64,000 nucleotides of DNA, taken from the NCBI RefSeq assembly GCF_018446385.1, contig NC_055987.1:9571705-9635704 (forward strand), read 5' to 3'. Below are positions 1 to 12,345 of this stretch, piece after piece (position 1 is the first letter of the stretch; each line of letters begins with the position of its first letter). Origin of the DNA: Zingiber officinale. Lineage: Eukaryota > Streptophyta > Magnoliopsida > Zingiberales > Zingiberaceae. The translations under genes and the position numbers were made by a program. The notes beneath the pieces were generated by a model. It was given only the letters and a program-made list of their open reading frames with translations, made no database searches and was not told where the DNA came from.

Positions 1-1010
1 AAGTGATTATAAGTGTATGTTTGACATTTTTCTATGATATAACACCCCCCTTCCCCCACAAGCATGAAAATGTATCATGAAGCAGACCTTTTGCTGTCCA
101 AGCATCTAGAAAAGTCAGAGTCTAAATATCGAATCACCTCCAAGTAGTCAGACCTCCGATACGTGAGCATGTATCCTTTTATTTTATATAAATACTGCAT
201 CACTCTTTTCATGGCTTTCCAGTATGTCAGTCCTGGGATACTTAAATATCTACCTAATATCCCCACTACGTATGCAATGTTCAAACGTGTACAAACCTAT
301 ACATATACGAGACTTTCCACAGCTGGCACATAAGGGAATTGTTGCATCTTCTTTATTTTAAGTTCTAATTATAGGCACGGCTGCAAACTGAATTTAGCAC
401 CTTTAGACATTACTGTGTGTGTCTCTAGGTGCACAATTTTACATGTCACCATATGAGTATCTTTTCAATATAGTCTTTTTATGAAAGTCTAAGAATATCT
501 CTTGAACGATCATAACATATTTATATGCCTAAGACAAAAGATACTTTACCAAATCTTCATTTCAAAATTACCTAATAGAAAAGACTTAATTTCTTGCAGC
601 AAACCTTGATTATTGCTTGCCAGCAATATATCATCCACATATAGGATAAGAATAATAAACTTGTTCCTTCTGAACTTAACATATATGCATTGATCAACAC
701 AGTTTTCCTTAAAACTAAATGAAGTAACCATCTAATTAAATTTAGGTACCATTGACATGATGTGTGTTTCAAGTCATAAATAGACTTCTTTAATCAACAT
801 ACTAGGCCATTTTAGTTCTTAGACTCAAAGTTCTCCTATTGCATGATGCATATAGACTCCTTAATGTCACCATTAAGGAATGCATTTTTTACATCCATCT
901 GATGTAGTTCTAAATTAAAATTAACTACAAGTGTCATGATTAGTCTCCTTGTAATTAATGTCCTCTTTCTGAAATAATCTCTTGGCAACAAGGCGAGCCT
1001 TATTATTATG
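1..1010 (-). mobile_element. Ty1/copia fossil: reverse transcriptase to RNase H fragment
   Basis: Read on the minus strand, this stretch encodes recognisable copia polymerase pieces. About 546-731 holds an RT segment with the YVDDILLASN core, about 800-1010 the upstream RT region, and about 75-284 the part leading to RNase H (AKRVMQYL, then a YLDSDFSRCLDSK-like segment). It is a broken fossil with several breaks and no LTR seen in the window, and it continues off the left edge. The lineage is copia; I cannot place the clade. Confidence 0.85.
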
Positions 1011-2200
1011 CCCCAAGGGTATACTTGTCTATAAGATCAAACAATACCCCTTAGTGACGATAAAGAAAATAATTGATATCAAACCAGTTAAAGCCAATAC
1101 AAAAACAATGCAATATAAAATCACTAAGATTATAAATTCAATCTTAGTATGTATGTATATGTGAACATAGTAAACCAAACAAAATAAAAGTTATACATAA
1201 CTCCAAGATTTGATGAGGAAGAATCAAATTAGACAACGAAAAAGAAAACAAACAACTAGAAAAGAGACTCAAAACATAAGTGGGACCAACAGCCAGGACC
1301 TTTCAGTGATATGATACATCCTCTACTTGCTAACCTGAAAGTTAAAGAAATAGTAAGAGGTAGTATGTACAAATGACTCAACAAGTAGATAGAAAGATAG
1401 TGTATGCATGAATTAACATGAAATGGAGTCAAAGAAAGTAGTCTCAAGTATACACAACAATAATAACCAAATAAATAAAAATAATCACATCTAAGGGTAA
1501 AACTCTACAAGTTATACTATGATATCACTAACATAATGACAAAAGTATAAACAATAAATAGCACGGATAGCAAAGACTATATAGATATCAATTAAAATAA
1601 TAACAAGATCAAGCAACTAAGTATCAATCTAAAAAAAACATAGAGTCCAAGTAAACATATAATCCATGCGTAATCAAACACTCATGAAAAGAAACTATAA
1701 AGGTCAAGGAAGAACTACTCGTCTTAACTATAGAATCATCATAATTGTCTTCGAGTCAAAGAGGTTTGCTTTAATCTCGAATCCTACACATACAAATGTG
1801 AAGCAAAACTAAGTATAGAATACTCCTAATAACCATGAATAGTATATGTGGCTAATCATTTATTTCCGCCTTTAATAGTTTCTAAATTTCTCAATCGTGA
1901 AGAAACAATTTATTAATTAATTGATTAAGGATGTTAATTAATAATTAGTTTTTCATTACCCTAACTATAATTAATTGATTAATTAATCAAACCTAATTAG
2001 AAATGGGATTCAATTCAACCTACTTGTTAACATGTTTCAAATCAATCAATGTTAGTTAATCATCAATTAATTAAATAATAATTATAATTAACTAACTAGT
2101 ATTCTTAATTTAATCAACTAACTTTCAATTAATTAATCAAATATTAATTAATTAACTAATCCTAATAAATCAAACAACTTTGATTACTTAATTATGATTA
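1011..2200. other. AT-rich stretch, no gene recognised
   Basis: AT-rich sequence with long runs built from TTAATTAATT-like motifs (about 1900-2190). The short open stretches have no recognisable protein features and look random. No LTR ends or TIRs were recognised. Confidence 0.5.
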
Positions 2201-2640
2201 CCTTAAGATTTCGACGGCACTGTGGCACGAGGGTCGGGCTCTCTAGTAGCGGTGTCAATGATGATGGCAATGACGATTACAAGGGCATGTGACAATGGCT
2301 ATCACGGGCAGTCGACACGACAACATCGCACACGATGTGTGTTTGCTCATGGTAATCAGATGCAGTTGGTGACTTTGGCTCGGAGGTGGGGAGGATAGGA
2401 AAACGTCGGTGAGGTGGCACTGTTATCAGTGTGAGGATGGCACATGCATAGGGATGGCAGAGGTCGAGCAAAGGTGGTTGCTGCTCGAGAAAGACGATGC
2501 GGAGAGGGAGGCCACTTGCCGATGTTCGGGGCTCTCGTCCCAAGGAGGAGAGAAGGAGAGGTAGGAGAGGGAAGTGGAAAAGCAACATCGGCGTTGGCTG
2601 CCCATGAGCAGCGGACTTCGCCAATTTAGACGCGTGGTGG
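2201..2640. other. GC-richer block of unknown origin
   Basis: An abrupt rise in G+C compared with the left flank. Open stretches exist on both strands (for example 2277-2708 on the minus strand) but I recognise no domain, and overlap on both strands suggests base composition rather than coding. It adjoins an LTR remnant and may belong to it. Confidence 0.35.
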
Positions 2641-4392
2641 CACCCGTCGCGTTCGTTGTCTTGATGCTTCGTGATGATGTACAGCGGAAAAGAACTCAAA
2701 GCAAACACTCACAATATTAACATGAGAATTTACTTGATATCCACCTTAAGAAGAGGTGACTAATCCAAAAATCTGACCCTCAGTCACTCATCCAAGAAGC
2801 CTTGTACAACGTTCACAATACAACAAGAAGAAAAAGGGAAGCAAATACAAGTAAAATCTTACAAGATTTACAGCATGAAGCCGAAACCCTAGCTTCTTCT
2901 TCTTGCTTGAATACACCTCTTGACTTGCTTAGAAGTGTACCATCACTCCTCTCTAAGCCTCCAAGATCAGGTGTGTGTAGGTGAGCTCGGTGGAGAAAGT
3001 TGCGTAACGTTGGGGATGAAGCTCGCGAAGAACTGCTGACGAAATCGCTCGCCAACGACTTTAACCTGTGCAACGGTCACAGGCCAATCGATCGGTTGAT
3101 CAATTGGGGAGACTGAATCGATCGACTGATTGATTCAGCCTTCTTCTGTGCTCTTGTGTCTGTGCGAGAAAACTGACCCTAATCGATTGGGGAGCCCAAT
3201 CGATCGGATGATTGATTGGGGAGCCCAATCGATTGGATGATCGATTGGGGAAGCTACTGTGCGCACGATATAAGCTCCTAATCGATCGACTGATCGATTG
3301 GGTTATCATTTGTCGCAGCGTTGTGCCCAATCGATCAGCTGATCGATTGGACTTGGTCTAATTTGATCACTTGATCAAATTGACCAACCCTAGCTTGCCT
3401 GAGTCAAGTCTAGGGCTCCCAAACCCAACATCTGGTCAACCGTGACCTGTTGGGACTCCTCATGCCTAGCATCTAGTCAACCTTGACCTGTCATGACTTC
3501 TTCACCAAGTGTTCGGTCAATCCTTTGACCCACTTAGACTTTTCTCCTCGTGCCAAGTATCCGGTTAACATTGACCCACTTGAACTTACTGCCTCATGCC
3601 AAGTGTTCGGTTCTCCATGACCTGCTTGGACTTCCACCAGATGTCCGGTCACCCTTGACCCATCTGAATTTCCTCGTGCCAAGTATCCGGTCAATCTTTT
3701 GACCTACTTGGGCTTCCCAACACCAGGTGTCCAGTCAACCTTGGCCCACCTAGATTTCCTCATGCCAAGTATCCGGTCAATTCTTTGACCTACTTGGGCT
3801 TCCCAACACCAGGTGTCCGATCAACCTTGACTCACCTGGATTTCCACGTGCCTAGCTTCACTCACCAGGTCTTTCCATCTGCCTAGCTTCACCCACTAGG
3901 GCTTTCCATCTGCCTAGCTTCACCCACTAGGACTTTCCATCTGCCTAGCTTCACTCACCAAGACTTTCACCTACCTTCACTCACTAGGATTTTCCCACTG
4001 CCCGACTTCACTCACCGGGACTTTCACCTGCCTAGCTTCACTCACTAGATCTTTCACCTAGCTTCACTCACCAGGATTTTCCAACTGCCTGCTTCACTCA
4101 CCAGGACTTTCACCTAGCTTCACTCACTAGGATTTTCAATTATCTAACCTCTAGTTAGGACTTTCCCAGTCAAGTATCCAGTCAACCATTTGACCTACTT
4201 GCCTCTTCTTCATATCTAATTGGGCAGTCTTTGACCAGAGGGGAATTGCATCAATAATCTCTCCAGTCGGATGATTACCTACCTTCACTCTTGTATTGTC
4301 ACACATCTAAACTCAAACATCAAGACTCAAGCTTGAGCCAACTCAAGCTTAGTCAACTAGGTCAACCTTGACATAGGGATATTGCACCAACA
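2641..4392 (-). mobile_element. SIRE-like copia LTR remnant, minus orientation
   Basis: The right end, ..GCACCAACA at 4392, is the reverse complement of the TGTTGGTGC start of the SIRE-like LTR at 12860, and both carry GTCAAGGTTGACC-type motifs just inside. Between lie runs also found in inverse orientation in the 12860-14927 LTR: CTTCACTCACCAGG-type repeats (3850-4150) and CCGGTCAACCTTGACC-type repeats (3400-3860), plus CCAATCGATCG-type repeats (3080-3360). No internal coding region adjoins, so it is a solo or isolated LTR. The left boundary is uncertain and I found no convincing target duplication. Confidence 0.65.
3850..4150. repeat. Minisatellite inside LTR: CTAGCTTCACTCACCAGGAC-type units
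   Basis: About ten degenerate copies of a unit of roughly 25-30 bp centred on GCTTCACTCACCAGG and ACTTTCC. The inverse complement forms a similar run at 13480-13770 inside the forward-oriented LTR, so the repeat belongs to the LTR family rather than to this locus. Confidence 0.75.
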
Positions 4393-5160
4393 CATGCAAC
4401 CCAAGACTATGATTACATACTCTTTTCATTCAGCAAAATTTGATCTAGCTAGTGTAGGAATATTATTAATACTGACAGTTACTAATTACACTAATTAGAA
4501 GAGAAAACTATCATAAACTCACAATTAATGCCAAGAACATTGAGAGATATATTTTAAGAAAATTATGCAATAAAAGAAAACATACATATGGACGGGCTCT
4601 TTATGAGATGTCAAATACAACATTACATTTTAAATTTTGAACTAAAATATAATTTGTTAGCGGTAAGTTCTATTATAGCTCAAACCTTAGTTGACCACAT
4701 AATGTGTTTTTTTAGGACTGACACATTATGCACATAATTGACACTTCATATGATCTATTTTAGTCCATAACTTACAACAACTTTAATCAGTCATGTAATA
4801 TGTCTTCCTTTGGACCAACAAATTAAGTGCATAATTCAAACAAGAAAGTTTATTCCTTAGTTGTGCGCTGTCCTTAAATATATATCTAGCATAAAAGTAA
4901 TTTTCCTTTGAGCAATTTATTTTTAGCATAAATATATGTCTATCGATACAAAATGCACTAAATTTATCTAAGGTATTTTCCTCTAGGCCAAGATAATAGT
5001 TCAATTTACTAGCACATGCATATAAATAGACTCAAAAAAATTTTAGGTGGTATGACCGTATAGAGACAATCCTCTATTGCTTGTGATTCTTCAGTGTTTT
5101 CCCAATGAAAAGCTAAGCAACGTAACGAAGGTCAAGGAGGGTTCCCTAGATCCAATATGG
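4393..5160. other. AT-rich intergenic stretch
   Basis: No gene, RNA or repeat end recognised. The short minus-strand open stretch 4783-5004 has no recognisable domain. Confidence 0.5.
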
Positions 5161-5640
5161 TCATGCTAGACAACAATGTTGTGTTGGGTACTGGAAGCAC
5201 TGACATGGCCCTGTCATATCAGCCTGTAACACAACCTGGTTGTGCCCCATTGCATGCCCATGTCTAGGTTCACATCGCCTAACACGCCTGGTTGTGCCCG
5301 TGGGCATGGCCGTGTTCGCGACCATTAGATTTTGGCACAACCTGGTTGTGCCAGTGGGCACGGTTGTGCCTGGTCATCTAGATCGTGGCACGGTCCGGCC
5401 GTGCCCTTGAGCACGACTGTGTTCGAGCATACAATTTATAGCACCGTCCGATTGTGCTCAATAGCATGGCCATGTTGCGGCCATCAAAATCTGGCACAAT
5501 TCGATCGTACCCGATGGCAAGGCCCGACCGTACCTGATGGCAAGACCCGACCGTGCCTAATGGTAAGGCTCAGTCATGCCAGATGGCACAACCATGTCAT
5601 GACGGACGAAATCTGGCATGGTCGTGGCCCGTCCCAAAAA
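5161..5640. repeat. Degenerate palindrome-rich GC repeat
   Basis: Repeated short palindromes of the form GGCACGGNCGTGCC spaced irregularly, with variants such as GGCACAACCTGGTTGTGCC and GGCACGGTCCGGCCGTGCC. G+C is much higher than in the flanks. This kind of repeat is common in untranslated parts of plant LTR elements, which is my inference for its origin. The open stretches across it are by-products of the repeat. Confidence 0.6.
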
Positions 5641-6213
5641 CCCCTAAACTCTATTTTTTCCAAACCACAAAACGCAGTTTTCTCTGAAAAATTATAGCGG
5701 TTACCATCGTTCTTCATGTTCTTCACAGAAAAATCACGCTGAAATGGGAAAATTAGGTCATTCTTCATAAAAAAAATTGCTTCTATCGGCACATGTTTTG
5801 ACATGTTTTACTTAAATCCTAGGTTTTCTTGCCTAGGATTTTTGACAAATAAACACCATTTTATACTAGCAAAACCTGATCTAGCATAAAACAATAAAAC
5901 CGATGAAAACCCTAATTGTATCGCTATATAAAATGATGAAACAACTGTGGCTCTGATACCACTAGATTAGGTTAAGTTTTTCTAAGGTCACATGAATTCT
6001 AGAACATGTATGAACTCATATAAAGAAAAACAAAACAATAAAGATCTAGTTACGTCGAATCTATAGTAGGAAAAATAAATACATAAGATAAGATGATAGA
6101 CTTGATTGTAGTGGAAAAGTTATTGTCTTTATGTGTTGTCCATGAATACGAGAATCCAGTGGAAGAAGAGGGAGTGCAAGGGGTTGGTCTTCCGGAAGAG
6201 TTAGGTTGATGAC
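5641..6213. other. Probable LTR-element debris with a reversed PBS-like motif
   Basis: GGCTCTGATACCA at 5949-5961 is the reverse complement of the copia primer-binding site (initiator tRNA-Met, TGGTATCAGAGC). This suggests a minus-oriented copia remnant around it. No LTR boundary or coding domain could be fixed. Confidence 0.4.
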
Positions 6214-6223
6214 AATATATATA

Positions 6224-6312
<89 letters not shown>
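6214..6312. repeat. (TA)n microsatellite
   Basis: About 99 bp of almost uninterrupted TA dinucleotides, with one TATC interruption near the left end. The poly-Ile/Tyr open frame across it is an artefact. Confidence 0.98.
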
Positions 6313-6314
<2 letters not shown>

Positions 6315-6537
6315 CGAGTTAGCAAGTTCTATACATATAAACCTTCGCATCCAATAACTCAAACCCTCCATATTAACTAGATCACTTAACGGATTTTATT
6401 TTTTTAATGACACAAATATGCATTCTTACAAATAACACGCAATCTACCAAATAGAGATTAAATCCAATAATAAAACCACATTTTTGATGAAATGAACCCG
6501 TACTTGAAGCACCTGGTATCGAAAGCACGTAACTATC

Positions 6538-7833
6538 TGATGCGGATATACTCATGAGGCCCAAAGGTGATAAGGGAGAAGATAGAGAGCATTTTCGTCA
6601 TTCCACATATTAAGGATTTTGAGTTTAATTACAAGGAGCACTGTTCACAGAGGGGAAAGGGGAGGGTTTTTTGGCTGCCGCCGTCACCAAGCATAGGGGA
6701 TTCTGATTCGCTGCCAGGTAGAGGCCAGCAATGCCACCGGTCGCACACGTTGCCGCTGCCGGTCACACACGTCCTCCATCGTCGCTGGTGAGCCCTTGCT
6801 CCCCTCCTCTGCTTCCCCTCTCCGCTGCCTCCTCCAGTGGCTGTCGGCGTATCTTGCCACTGCCGACGCCTCCAGCGGGCGTCGGCACCTCCTCCAACGG
6901 TCGTCGGTGCCTCCCGCCGCTGTCTCCAGCAGATGCTGATACCTCCAGTAGTCGTCGGTGCCTCCCGCCACTGCCGTCGCTGCCTCCAGCAGCTGCCGAC
7001 GCCTCCAACAGTCACCGGTGCCTCCAGCAGCTGGCGACGCCTCCAGCAGTCGCCGGTGCCTCCCGTCGCTACCGCCGCTGCCTATAGTAGTCGTCGGTGC
7101 CTCCAGCAGCTGCCGACACCGCCTCCAACGGGCGTCACCTCTAGAGATAGCCGCTACCTCCTCTAGCGGTCGCCGCCACCCTCCGGGCAACCGCCGTTTG
7201 AGTGCTCAGGTTTGTCTACTCCGGCCTCTGAGTCGAGATAATGTTCATCCTGTGAGCCAATGTGGTTCCGGCCATCGAGCCATTGTATTTCACTCTTCAT
7301 ACCACGATTATGATTGGGAGTTACTGGTATTATCTAGCTTGCGTACTGTGCACCGGCCTGCGAGCCGCTGTGGTATCTCGGCCTAGGTGCCGCTATCATA
7401 TTTCGGCCTACGTGTCACGTTTTGGATCCATGCTGCACCGAATACTCTGTTGTCACCCCTAGATCCAGCTCCTCAGTTGACTCACACTCATCTACACTGC
7501 ATGGTCACGACAACTCGATCAGCATCGCGACCAGCTCACCAATCCATCCGAAGGCGCCCCCCCAGGGCCAGGGTACGCCACTGTACTCATCTTGTATTTA
7601 GTTAGTTATTCTGCTATTATTCGGCTACTTATATATTCGTGGGACCTGCCTCAAGCATCGGGGTACCAGGGATCGGGGTAACCCGGTCGCTGGCTATAAG
7701 TTCTGTTGACCAGAGGACTTCTGACGACTTGGTCAACACAGAAGACAGCTCACCATCCAGGTCACAGAGATGCGGTCAACATTCCAGCCACATACTTTGG
7801 CAGTTCCGTCTTCTCAAATTTCCGACAGGATCA
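6538..7833 (+). repeat. 5' LTR of element B
   Basis: 1296 bp, starting TGATGCGGATATACTC and ending GACAGGATCA. It contains a GC-rich minisatellite (about 6790-7190) of GCCTCCAGCAG and CGTCGGTGCCTCCCGCCGC modules. All the long overlapping open stretches on both strands between 6629 and 7390 are by-products of this repeat. Confidence 0.88.
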
Positions 7834-8059
7834 TATTTGAAGTCGTCTGTGGGAACTTCGCCTGATCTGGAATGTGAAGATGGACGATGCCGGAAAATTC
7901 TGTCATACTCATGACCTTGGTGAGTTTCGACGAGCATATCATATTCTCCTCATTCCACAGGTATTTGGGAGTCGAGAATTGAGTCAGATCCTTTACTGGT
8001 CGACAGATCAGTTTTTCCATTATGTTTTCTCTTTCAGTCAAAGGATTTGCCATAGTTTC

Positions 8060-9365
8060 CTGATTGAAGACTCTCGTGTCGATCGGCCGGGTCTATGCTA
8101 TACTTGAGCTACAGGCTCAACGTCGAAGACTCCCGTGCCGATCGATCGGGTGTATATTATATTTAAGCCATAAGCTCAATGTCGAAGGCTCCCGTGCCAA
8201 TCGGCCGGGTGCATATTATATTTGAGTCACAGGCTCAACGTCGAAGACTCCCATGCCGATCGGTCGGGTCTATGCTATACTTGAGCCACAGGCTCAACGT
8301 CGAAGACTCCCGTACTAATCAGCCGGATGTATATTATATTTGAGCAATAGGCTCAATGTCGAAGGCTCCCTGTGCTTAGTGGTCAGGTGTATGTTATATT
8401 TAAGCCACAACCTCAACGTCGAAGACTCCCGTGCCGATCGGCCTGGTGTATATTATATTTAAGCCACTGACTCTATGTTGAAGACTCCTATGCCGATCGG
8501 TCGGGTTTACATTATATTCTTGCCACAGGCTCTATGTTGAAGACTCCTGTGCCAATCGGCCGAGTTTATATTATATTAGAGCCACAGGCTCAATGTCGAA
8601 GACTCCCGAGCTGATCGGTCGGGTTTGAGTTATATTAGAGCCACATGCTCTAGAAGTCGAGTGGCGACTATAAACTCTTGAGTTAAAGACTCCCGAGCCG
8701 ATCGGCCGGGTTTGAGTTATATTAGAGTCACGAGCTCTAGAAGTCGAGCGGCGACTATAAACCCTTGAGTCAAAGACTCCCGAGCCGATCGGCCGGGTTT
8801 GAGTTATATTAGATCTACGAGCTCTAGAAGTCGAATGATGACTATAAACCCTAGAAGTCGAGCGACGACTATAAACCCTTGAGTCAGAGACTCCCGAGCT
8901 GATCGACCAGGTTTGAGTTATATTAGAGCCATGAGTTCTAGAAGTCGAGAGGCGACTATAAACCCTAGAAGTCAAGCGGCGACTATCAACCCTTGAGTCA
9001 AAGACTCCCGTGTCGAGCGGCCGGGTTTGAGTTATATTAGAGCAACGAGCTCTAGAAGTCGAGCGACGACTATAAACCCTTGAGTCAGAGACTCCACAGT
9101 CGATCGACCGGGTTTGAGTTATATTAGAGGCACGAGCTCTAGAAGTCGAGTGACGACTATAAATCCTAGAAGTCGAGTGACGATTATAAACCCTTGAGTT
9201 AGAGACTTCCGTGCCAAGCGGTCAGGTTTAAGTTATATTAGAGCCACGAGCTCTAGAAGTCGAGCAGCGACTATAAACCCTTGAGTCAGAGACTCCCGAG
9301 CTGATCAACTGGATTTGAGTTATATTAGAGCCACGAGCTCTAGAAGTTGAGCGATGACTATAAAC
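8060..9365 (+). repeat. Two successive tandem arrays in element B (about 60 bp, then about 87 bp)
   Basis: From about 8060 to 8640, around ten copies of a 59-60-bp unit with CCGATCGGCCGGGT, TATATTATATTTGAGCC and AGGCTCAACGTCGAAGACTC. From about 8640 to 9365 the unit grows to about 87 bp (spacing 8700 to 8787) by gaining AGAAGTCGAGCGGCGACTATAAAC. The longer unit keeps the CCGATCGGCCGGGT core, so one array grew out of the other. No unique spacers. Confidence 0.88.
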
Positions 9366-9720
9366 TCTTATCTCCCTCGTTCGGGGTCGAACGGTCTTCA
9401 CTGGTCTCAGACCAGCTTATCGGATCTCATATCTCCCCCGTTCGGGGTCGAACGATCTTCACTAGTCTCGGACTAGCTTATCGGATCTCATATCTCCCCC
9501 GTTCAAGGTCGAGCGATCTTCACTGGTCTCGAACCAACTTAGCAAATTCCCTTATCTCCCTCGTTCGAAGTCAAGCAATCTCCACGAGTCACAAACCAGC
9601 TTATTAGAGCGTCCATCTCCCCCGTTCAAGGTCGAGCTATCTCCAATGATCTTGGGCAGGAGTATCTCCACTGATCTCGGACCATCTCATCGCCACTGGT
9701 CTAGGACTGAAGTATCTTCA
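9366..9720 (+). repeat. Third tandem array in element B (about 61 bp)
   Basis: About five copies, spaced 61 bp where measured (9371, 9432, 9493), with ATCTCCCCCGTTCGGGGTCG, GATCTTCACTGGTCTCGGAC and CAGCTTATCGGATCTCAT modules. The last copies are degenerate. Confidence 0.8.
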
Positions 9721-10653
9721 CTGATATCAGGCCAGGGTATCTTGCGGGTTCCATGCCCTTCGATCGCATGAGCCTCGCACCCACTCGGGACATCAACATC
9801 GTGCTTTTCGCTCTCGCGATCCTCTCCCACTCGGCATCATCCCACTCAGTACTACTCAATTGTCGGGACAACATTTTATGATCGCCCAATCGACATTCTC
9901 TAGGCCGCTCGTTCAGCATTCTCGTAGTCGTCCGACCGGTATCGCTTAGCCGTCCGTTCGGCCACACACTTAAACTACTTGGCCGAACGCTCGACATTCT
10001 CTAGATGGCCTGGTCAGAAGTTTATGATCGACTGGCCGACATTCTCCCGGACGCTTGGTCGACACTTTCGTCGTGACCCGATCTTTATCTGTTGACCGTC
10101 CGCTTAGCCATTCTCTTGTAGTTTCTGACATCCTTGTGATCGCATGGCCGACATTTTACGGTCACCCGTTCGACATTTGGCTCGCCCGGTCTCATTTTAC
10201 GATTATTCAGTTGACGTTTTTTCGGTGGCCTGCTTGGCATTCTCCCGATCCATCAGTTAGCATCTTCTCGGTCGTACACTCGGTATTGCTTGCCAAGCGT
10301 CTCTCTTATCAGTGTCCTTCCGATTGCCCAGTCGACATCCTTCTGATTTCCCGGTCGACATCCTCGCGGTCACACGCTCGGCATCCTGCGCGTCACTCGG
10401 TCGACTATCATTTTACTCGTCGTTCACTTGACGTTTTTTCGTTCACTCCGCATCAGTCCGATTATTTCTCATGGTTCACTCGACATCACTACCATCTCTC
10501 GTATGACACCATTACTATAGCAGTCGCTTGCGAGGCACTATACGATGGGTTCCGCAATGTGACTCTGATATCGAGAGTGATTCAGCTTTCACGACAGACT
10601 ATCTAGTCAGTCGGACTTGCATCTCCTTCGACTAGATTTGAAGGGGAGACTTG
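9721..10653 (+). other. 3' interior of element B, no coding domain
   Basis: GC-richer sequence with scattered TCGGCATTCTC and GGTCGACAT motifs, probably very degenerate repeat. The 183-residue open stretch at 10055-10606 has no recognisable domain. The region ends at the purine-rich tract directly before the 3' LTR. Confidence 0.5.
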
Positions 10654-11893
10654 TGATGTAGATATACTCATGAGGCCCAAAGGTGATAAGGGAAAAGATG
10701 GAGGGCATTTTTGTCATTCCACATATTAAGGGTTTTGAGTTTACAAGGAGCATTTGTTCACGGAGGGGAAAGGGGAGGGTTTTTTGGCTGCCGCCACCGC
10801 CAAGCATAGGGGATTCTAATCCACCGCCAGGTAGAGGCCAACGACGCCACCGGTCGCACATGTCGCTGCTGCTGGTCACACACCTCCTCCATCGTCGCTG
10901 GTGAGCCCTTGCTCCCCTCCTCTGCTTCCCCTCTCCGCTGCCTCCTCAAGCGGTCGCCGGCGCATCTTGCCACTGCCGACGCCTCCAGCAGGCGTCGACA
11001 CCTCCAGCGGTCGCTGGTGCCTCCCGTCGCTGCCCCAGCAGCTGTCGACGCCTCCAGTAGTCGTCGGTGCCTCCCGCCGCAGTCGCAGGTGCCTCCAGCA
11101 GCTGCTGACACCTCCAACAATCGCTGGTGCCTCCCGCCGCTACCGCCGCTGCCTTCAGCAGTCATCGGTGCCTCCAGCAGCCGCCGACACCGCCTCCAGC
11201 GACAGCCGCTGCCTCCTCTAGCGGTCGCTGTCACCCTCCGGGCAGTCGTCGTTTGAGTGCTCAGGTTTGTCTACTCTGGCCTCCGAGTCGAGATGATGTT
11301 CGGCCTATGAGCTGATGTGATTCCGGCCATCGAGCCGTTGTATTTCGCTCTTCGTACCGCTATTATGATTGGGAGTTACTGGTATTATCCGGCTTGCGTG
11401 CCGTGCACCGGCTTGCAAGCCGCTGTGGTATCCCAGCCTAGGTGCCATTATCATATTTCAGCCTACGTGTCACATTTTGGATCTATGCTGCATCGGATTC
11501 CCTATGGTCACCCCTAGATCCAGTTCCTTAACTGACTCACACTCATCTACCTTTTACGGTTGCGACGTCTCGATCAGCATCACAACCAGCTCACTGATCC
11601 ATCCGAGGGTGCCCCCCCGGAGCCAAGGTACGCCACTATACTCATCTTGTATTTAATTAGTTAGTTGTTCTGCTATTATTCGGCTGCTTATATATTCATG
11701 GGGCCCGTCTCGAACATCGGGGTACCAGGGACCGGGGCAACCCGGTCACTGGTTACAGGTACTGTTGACCAGAGGACTTATGACGACATGGTCAACACAA
11801 AAGACAACTCACCATCCGGGTCATGGAGATGTGGTCAACATTCCAACCACGTCACTCCGGTAGTTCCGTCTTCTCAGATTCCCGACAAAATCA
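10654..11893 (+). repeat. 3' LTR of element B
   Basis: 1240 bp, starting TGATGTAGATATACTC and ending ACAAAATCA, followed by the CTATC duplication. It aligns throughout with 6538-7833, including the internal minisatellite. Confidence 0.88.
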
Positions 11894-11984
11894 CTATCAT
11901 TTTATTCTAATTTGGTGTAGAAAATGAAGCTCTAGTTTATAAACATAATAATTGTTGATCCACTTTGCACCCCTTTTTGTCTTT

Positions 11985-12345
11985 CACTACAAGAAAATGC
12001 TATAATAGCGACAGATTTAGCGATCGAAATCATTTCGGTCGTTAATATAACGACCGCAATAAAGTCGGTCCCAAATTTAGGGACTGAATATAATTCGGTC
12101 GTTAACTTAACGGCCGATATAATTTCGGTCCCTAAATTAGCAACGACGAAACAACAAACTAAATTTGAAACATAAAATTAGCGATCGATTTAGAGACTGC
12201 TTTAATTTTTCGGTCTCAACCAGAGAGTCTTGTAAATTATTGCAATAGAAATTAAAACTTCGGTAGAATCGGTAGCTAATTAGCGACTGAAATTTAATTT
12301 CAGTCGCTAATTAGCTATCGATTCTAAATAGCGGTTGCTAATGTC
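11985..12345 (+). repeat. Left terminal inverted repeat and subterminal repeats of the CACTA element
   Basis: After the CACTACAAGAAAA terminus, about 350 bp of short repeats in both orientations: TTTCGGTCGTTA, AACGACCG, TTAGCGACTGAAA and similar. In En/Spm such subterminal sites bind the TNPA product; that function is family knowledge and only inferred here. Confidence 0.85.

Larger units (their letters stand above)
6538..11893 (+). mobile_element. Non-autonomous Tat/Retand-like Ty3/gypsy element (element B)
   Basis: Two related LTRs (6538-7833 and 10654-11893), both TGATG...ATCA, flanked by a perfect 5-bp target duplication CTATC (6533-6537 and 11894-11898). After the 5' LTR comes a PBS-like region (CGTCTGTGGGAAC at about 7843), the same motif as in element A at 19198. 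Just before the 3' LTR lies a purine-rich tract, GAAGGGGAGA (about 10640). No gag-pol was recognised: the 2.8-kb interior is three tandem arrays followed by a GC-richer region without a domain. By eye the LTRs differ at roughly 8-10% of sites in their first 250 bp, so it is clearly older than element A. Whole in outline, non-autonomous. Confidence 0.85.

Noticed and set aside
2277-2708. 143-residue minus-strand frame as a gene
   Set aside because: No recognisable domain, an overlapping plus-strand frame, and proximity to LTR debris; composition explains it.
6050-6325. 91-residue frame with a long Ile-Tyr run
   Set aside because: Translation of the (TA)n microsatellite.
6517-6530. TGGTATCGAAAGC as a copia primer-binding site
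   Set aside because: Mismatches at key positions and no LTR end immediately upstream; likely chance.
6629-7390. Many overlapping open frames on both strands
   Set aside because: All are by-products of a GC-rich minisatellite inside an LTR, present in the same form at 10758-11320.
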